Origin: Nocardioides sp.
GTDB lineage: Bacteria > Actinomycetota > Actinomycetes > Propionibacteriales > Nocardioidaceae
Direction of reading: 5' to 3'
Length of the DNA stretch: 5,050 nucleotides
NCBI GenBank assembly: GCA_021731205.1
Contig: JAKFXV010000220.1
Location: forward strand, 1 to 5,050
Shown: piece by piece, positions 4,653 through 5,050 of the stretch
How the letters are laid out: the number at the start of each line of letters is the position of its first letter
Numbering within the stretch: position 1 is the stretch's first letter
Translations under genes and position numbers: made by a program
Notes under the pieces: generated by a model
What the model saw: only the letters and a program-made list of their open reading frames with translations
Told to the model about the DNA's origin: nothing
The model's database searches: none

Positions 4653-5050
4653 ATGGTCAACCTCACCCGGATCTATACGCGGACCGGCGACGGCGGTCGC
4701 ACTCGGCTCGGTGACATGAGCGAGACCACGAAGACCGATTCCCGACTCCAGGCCTTCGCCGACGTCGACGAGACCAATGCCCAGCTCGGGGTCGCGCTGG
4801 CTGCCGGTCAGCTCGACGAGGACGTGATTGCGGTCCTGACCCGGGTGCAGAACGACCTCTTCGACGTCGGCGCCGACCTGTGCACACCCGTCGTACCGGA
4901 TCCCGAGCATCCCCCGCTCCGCACCGAGCAGGCGTACGTCGATCGCCTCGAAGGGTGGTGCGACCACTACAACGCCGATCTGCCGAACCTGCGCTCGTTC
5001 ATCCTCAACGGCGGCACGATCGGCGCCGCCCATCTCCATGTCGCTCGCAC
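4653..5050 (+). CDS. Cob(I)yrinic acid a,c-diamide/cobalamin adenosyltransferase, PduO type (3' end cut off)
   Basis: The gene runs off the right edge after 132 full codons; the family is about 180-200 residues. PduO-type enzymes transfer the adenosyl group of ATP to cob(I)alamin to make coenzyme B12, working as trimers in the cytosol. The N-terminal ATP-binding signature YTRTGDGGRTRLGD (8-21) is complete. It is followed by TDSRLQAFADVDETNAQLG (28-46), the conserved helix with D-E-x-N-A, and by QNDLFDVGADL (66-76). FILNGGTIGAAHLHVAR (116-132) matches the family's 'FILPGG...A..LH.AR' segment, except that Asn replaces the usual Pro at 119. The R..RRaE active-site end lies beyond the window. The ATG at 4653 fits the family start and the -10 spacing. 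In mycobacterial genomes this gene also lies in the wider nucS region, so its presence here is expected context. Confidence 0.95.
   Translation, partial: MVNLTRIYTRTGDGGRTRLGDMSETTKTDSRLQAFADVDETNAQLGVALAAGQLDEDVIAVLTRVQNDLFDVGADLCTPVVPDPEHPPLRTEQAYVDRLEGWCDHYNADLPNLRSFILNGGTIGAAHLHVAR

Noticed and set aside
4599..5039. Long minus-strand open frame opposite the adenosyltransferase
   Set aside because: It is a high-GC shadow with no recognisable domain and would overlap the promoter region and the iron box; the plus-strand frame has clear PduO motifs.
1..5050. Mobile element, CRISPR, toxin-antitoxin or defence system
   Set aside because: No transposase, integrase, repeat array, terminal inverted repeats or paired small toxin-like genes seen; all genes fit an ordinary actinobacterial chromosome.

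Overview
The window comes from a high-GC Gram-positive bacterium of the Actinomycetota. The evidence is the strong G/C bias with G/C third codon positions, frequent GTG starts, a NucS-type mismatch endonuclease in the actinobacterial arrangement, a CGNR zinc-finger regulator and a DtxR/IdeR-type iron box. A Nocardioidaceae-like or other Propionibacteriales host is a guess from general look only. It reads as ordinary chromosome: I see no insertion sequence, phage gene, tRNA, rRNA, CRISPR array or gene remnant.

Eight genes almost fill the window, in near-alternating orientation. From left to right they are: the 3' part of an AI-2E family permease (+, 2-679); an EamA-type exporter (-, 654-1688), tail-to-tail and overlapping the permease by 26 bp; a CGNR zinc-finger regulator (+, 1727-2263), divergent from the exporter across 38 bp; an alpha/beta hydrolase (-, 2283-3047); the mismatch endonuclease NucS/EndoMS (+, 3109-3783), divergent from the hydrolase across 61 bp; a two-gene unit on the minus strand made of a 60-residue basic Cys-rich protein (4384-4566) followed by a ferritin (3820-4344); and the first 132 codons of a PduO-type cobalamin adenosyltransferase (+, 4653 to the window edge).

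Two regulatory regions stand out. Between the exporter and the CGNR regulator, two promoters on opposite strands overlap, and an inverted repeat (ACTAC-N7-GTAGT) lies across the exporter's -10 and spacer. This suggests a local regulator-transporter switch. Upstream of the Cys-rich protein/ferritin unit is a strong DtxR/IdeR-like iron box built from a perfect 8-bp inverted repeat, with a third half-site lying on the predicted -10 element. The small Cys-rich protein, encoded between the iron box and the ferritin, is the best candidate for something undescribed: a possible iron-handling partner of the ferritin.

All six genes whose own promoter is visible have a TANNNT -10 hexamer 6 or 8 nt before the start codon and no Shine-Dalgarno. 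They therefore look leaderless. The ferritin, second in its unit, is the only gene with a strong Shine-Dalgarno (AAGGAG). This supports both the start choices and cotranscription of the ferritin with the small protein.
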